From an uncultured Alphaproteobacteria bacterium (GTDB lineage: Bacteria > Pseudomonadota > Alphaproteobacteria > Micropepsales > Micropepsaceae): 64,000 nt of DNA. Under the pieces are notes generated by a model. It made no database searches, had not been told where the DNA came from, and saw only the letters and a list, made by a program, of their open reading frames with translations. Below are positions 63,474-64,000 of the stretch, piece by piece. Positions within the stretch are counted from its first letter, which is position 1. Each line of letters begins with the position of its first letter. The translations under genes and the position numbers were made by a program. The DNA lies in assembly GCA_902826695.1 (NCBI GenBank), contig CADEFU010000006.1, forward strand, positions 1-64,000, read 5' to 3'.

Positions 63474-64000
63474 ATGCGAGTTGGTTTGGTTGCGTTGGTG
63501 ATCTTGGCGTGCGGCGTTGCCCGCGCGAACGAAGCTGCGCCTGCGCCCGCCGAACCCACGGATCAATCGGGCGTCACGATCAATCTCGATGCCCTGCCCT
63601 CTTCCACGCCTCAGACACCGCCGCCGCGCCCGTTGTCGCTCGCACGGCCGCGGCCTAAGCCGGAGCTGAGTGCGCCTGGCGAAGACTCTGACGGCCGAGT
63701 CGAGGGATCGTTTGCGCTGCCGCGTGAGAAGCCAGTCGACGTTGCCGCCGTGGCGCCAACGCCGCCCAAGCCTTCACCAGCCGCCGAGCGTCCACCGGTT
63801 GCGGCAACGCCGCCCGCCCAGCCCCAAGTGCCGGTGACGATCGTCAGCTCGAGCACAAAGGCGTTTCCTGTCGAGATCTCCGGCGTTGCTGCCGATCCGT
63901 TTGCGGGCGCCAAGCACATCAATCCGCTTGAAGGATTTGCCGTGCTGAGCCGCGTGCGGTTCTTGAACGGCAAGGCCGATATCCCCGCTCAAGCACAAGC
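63474..64000 (+). CDS. Proline-rich exported protein, 3' end cut by the window
   Basis: This protein has 175 complete codons visible. It has a signal peptide (MRVGLVALVILACGVARA, cleavage near residue 18). A long Pro/Ala-rich region from about residue 22 to 125 follows (with TPQTPPPRPLSLARPRPKPE). At the window edge sits the start of a domain, GFAVLSRVRFLNGKADIPAQ, that looks like the first strand and loop of an OmpA-like peptidoglycan-binding domain. If so, the Pro-rich part spans the periplasm. The remainder is outside the window. Confidence 0.65.
   Translation, partial: MRVGLVALVILACGVARANEAAPAPAEPTDQSGVTINLDALPSSTPQTPPPRPLSLARPRPKPELSAPGEDSDGRVEGSFALPREKPVDVAAVAPTPPKPSPAAERPPVAATPPAQPQVPVTIVSSSTKAFPVEISGVAADPFAGAKHINPLEGFAVLSRVRFLNGKADIPAQAQ

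Overview
The window is a gene-dense, GC-rich stretch of bacterial chromosome from an alphaproteobacterium. This rests on gene order and gene content rather than on a database search. The blocks rnd / kdsD-lptC-lptA-lptB-rpoN-hpf-ptsN, ruvC-ruvA-ruvB-ybgC-tolQ-tolR-tolA-tolB-pal-cpoB-tilS-ftsH-folP-glmM, zapA-6S RNA-5-FCL and tkt-gap-pgk-fba are arrangements seen in Alphaproteobacteria. A DUF1150 gene beside hsp20 and an NDUFA9-like oxidoreductase fit the same class. I cannot fix the order or genus. No insertion sequence, prophage, CRISPR array or rRNA operon is visible.

Region by region. 1-3.2 kb: the 5' part of gltD, divergent from uppP, then an NDUFA9-type NAD(P)-binding protein and tRNA-Leu(CAG). 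3.3-5.3 kb: a WYL regulator with a MAPEG membrane protein, then a short RNase D. 5.4-12.1 kb: LPS assembly (kdsD, lptCAB) joined to nitrogen-PTS and sigma-54 genes (rpoN, hpf, ptsN), then DUF1150 and Hsp20. 12.2-18.4 kb: a PabB-PabC fusion, a PcfJ-like protein, a small membrane ORF, and yqaA, phzF-like and thiD genes. 18.4-25.8 kb: glmM, an atypical DHPS in the folP position, ftsH and tilS, with a lipase-like hydrolase and a secreted protein between them. 25.7-35.4 kb: the full Tol-Pal operon and ruvABC, interrupted by two plus-strand exported proteins, one of them OmpW under a perfect FNR/FixK-type palindrome.

35.5-40.5 kb: a tandem pair of cysteine-containing secreted paralogues of unknown function, yebC, a ymdB-type phosphodiesterase, 5-FCL, probable 6S RNA, zapA and a DUF4164 coiled-coil gene, ending in a 570-bp gap that carries a cluster of short direct repeats. 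40.5-53.2 kb is more accessory: a MacAB-type exporter, several secreted orphans, a large beta-propeller protein next to a winged-helix/TolB/TPR regulator, and three peptidoglycan-active enzymes (AmpH-like, VanX-like, YkuD). 53.5-58.8 kb: the central-carbon operon tkt-gap-pgk-fba. 58.9-64 kb: yceI with a TetR regulator, thiE, a bacterial voltage-gated Na+ channel, efp, suhB, and the start of a proline-rich exported protein.

Most of the window is core housekeeping. The least explained items are two homologous palindromic intergenic elements (18.3 and 34.7 kb), the tandem Cys-containing secreted family at 35.5-36.4 kb, the DHPS-like protein lacking the usual substrate-loop motif, the PcfJ-like chromosomal protein, and the beta-propeller/regulator pair.
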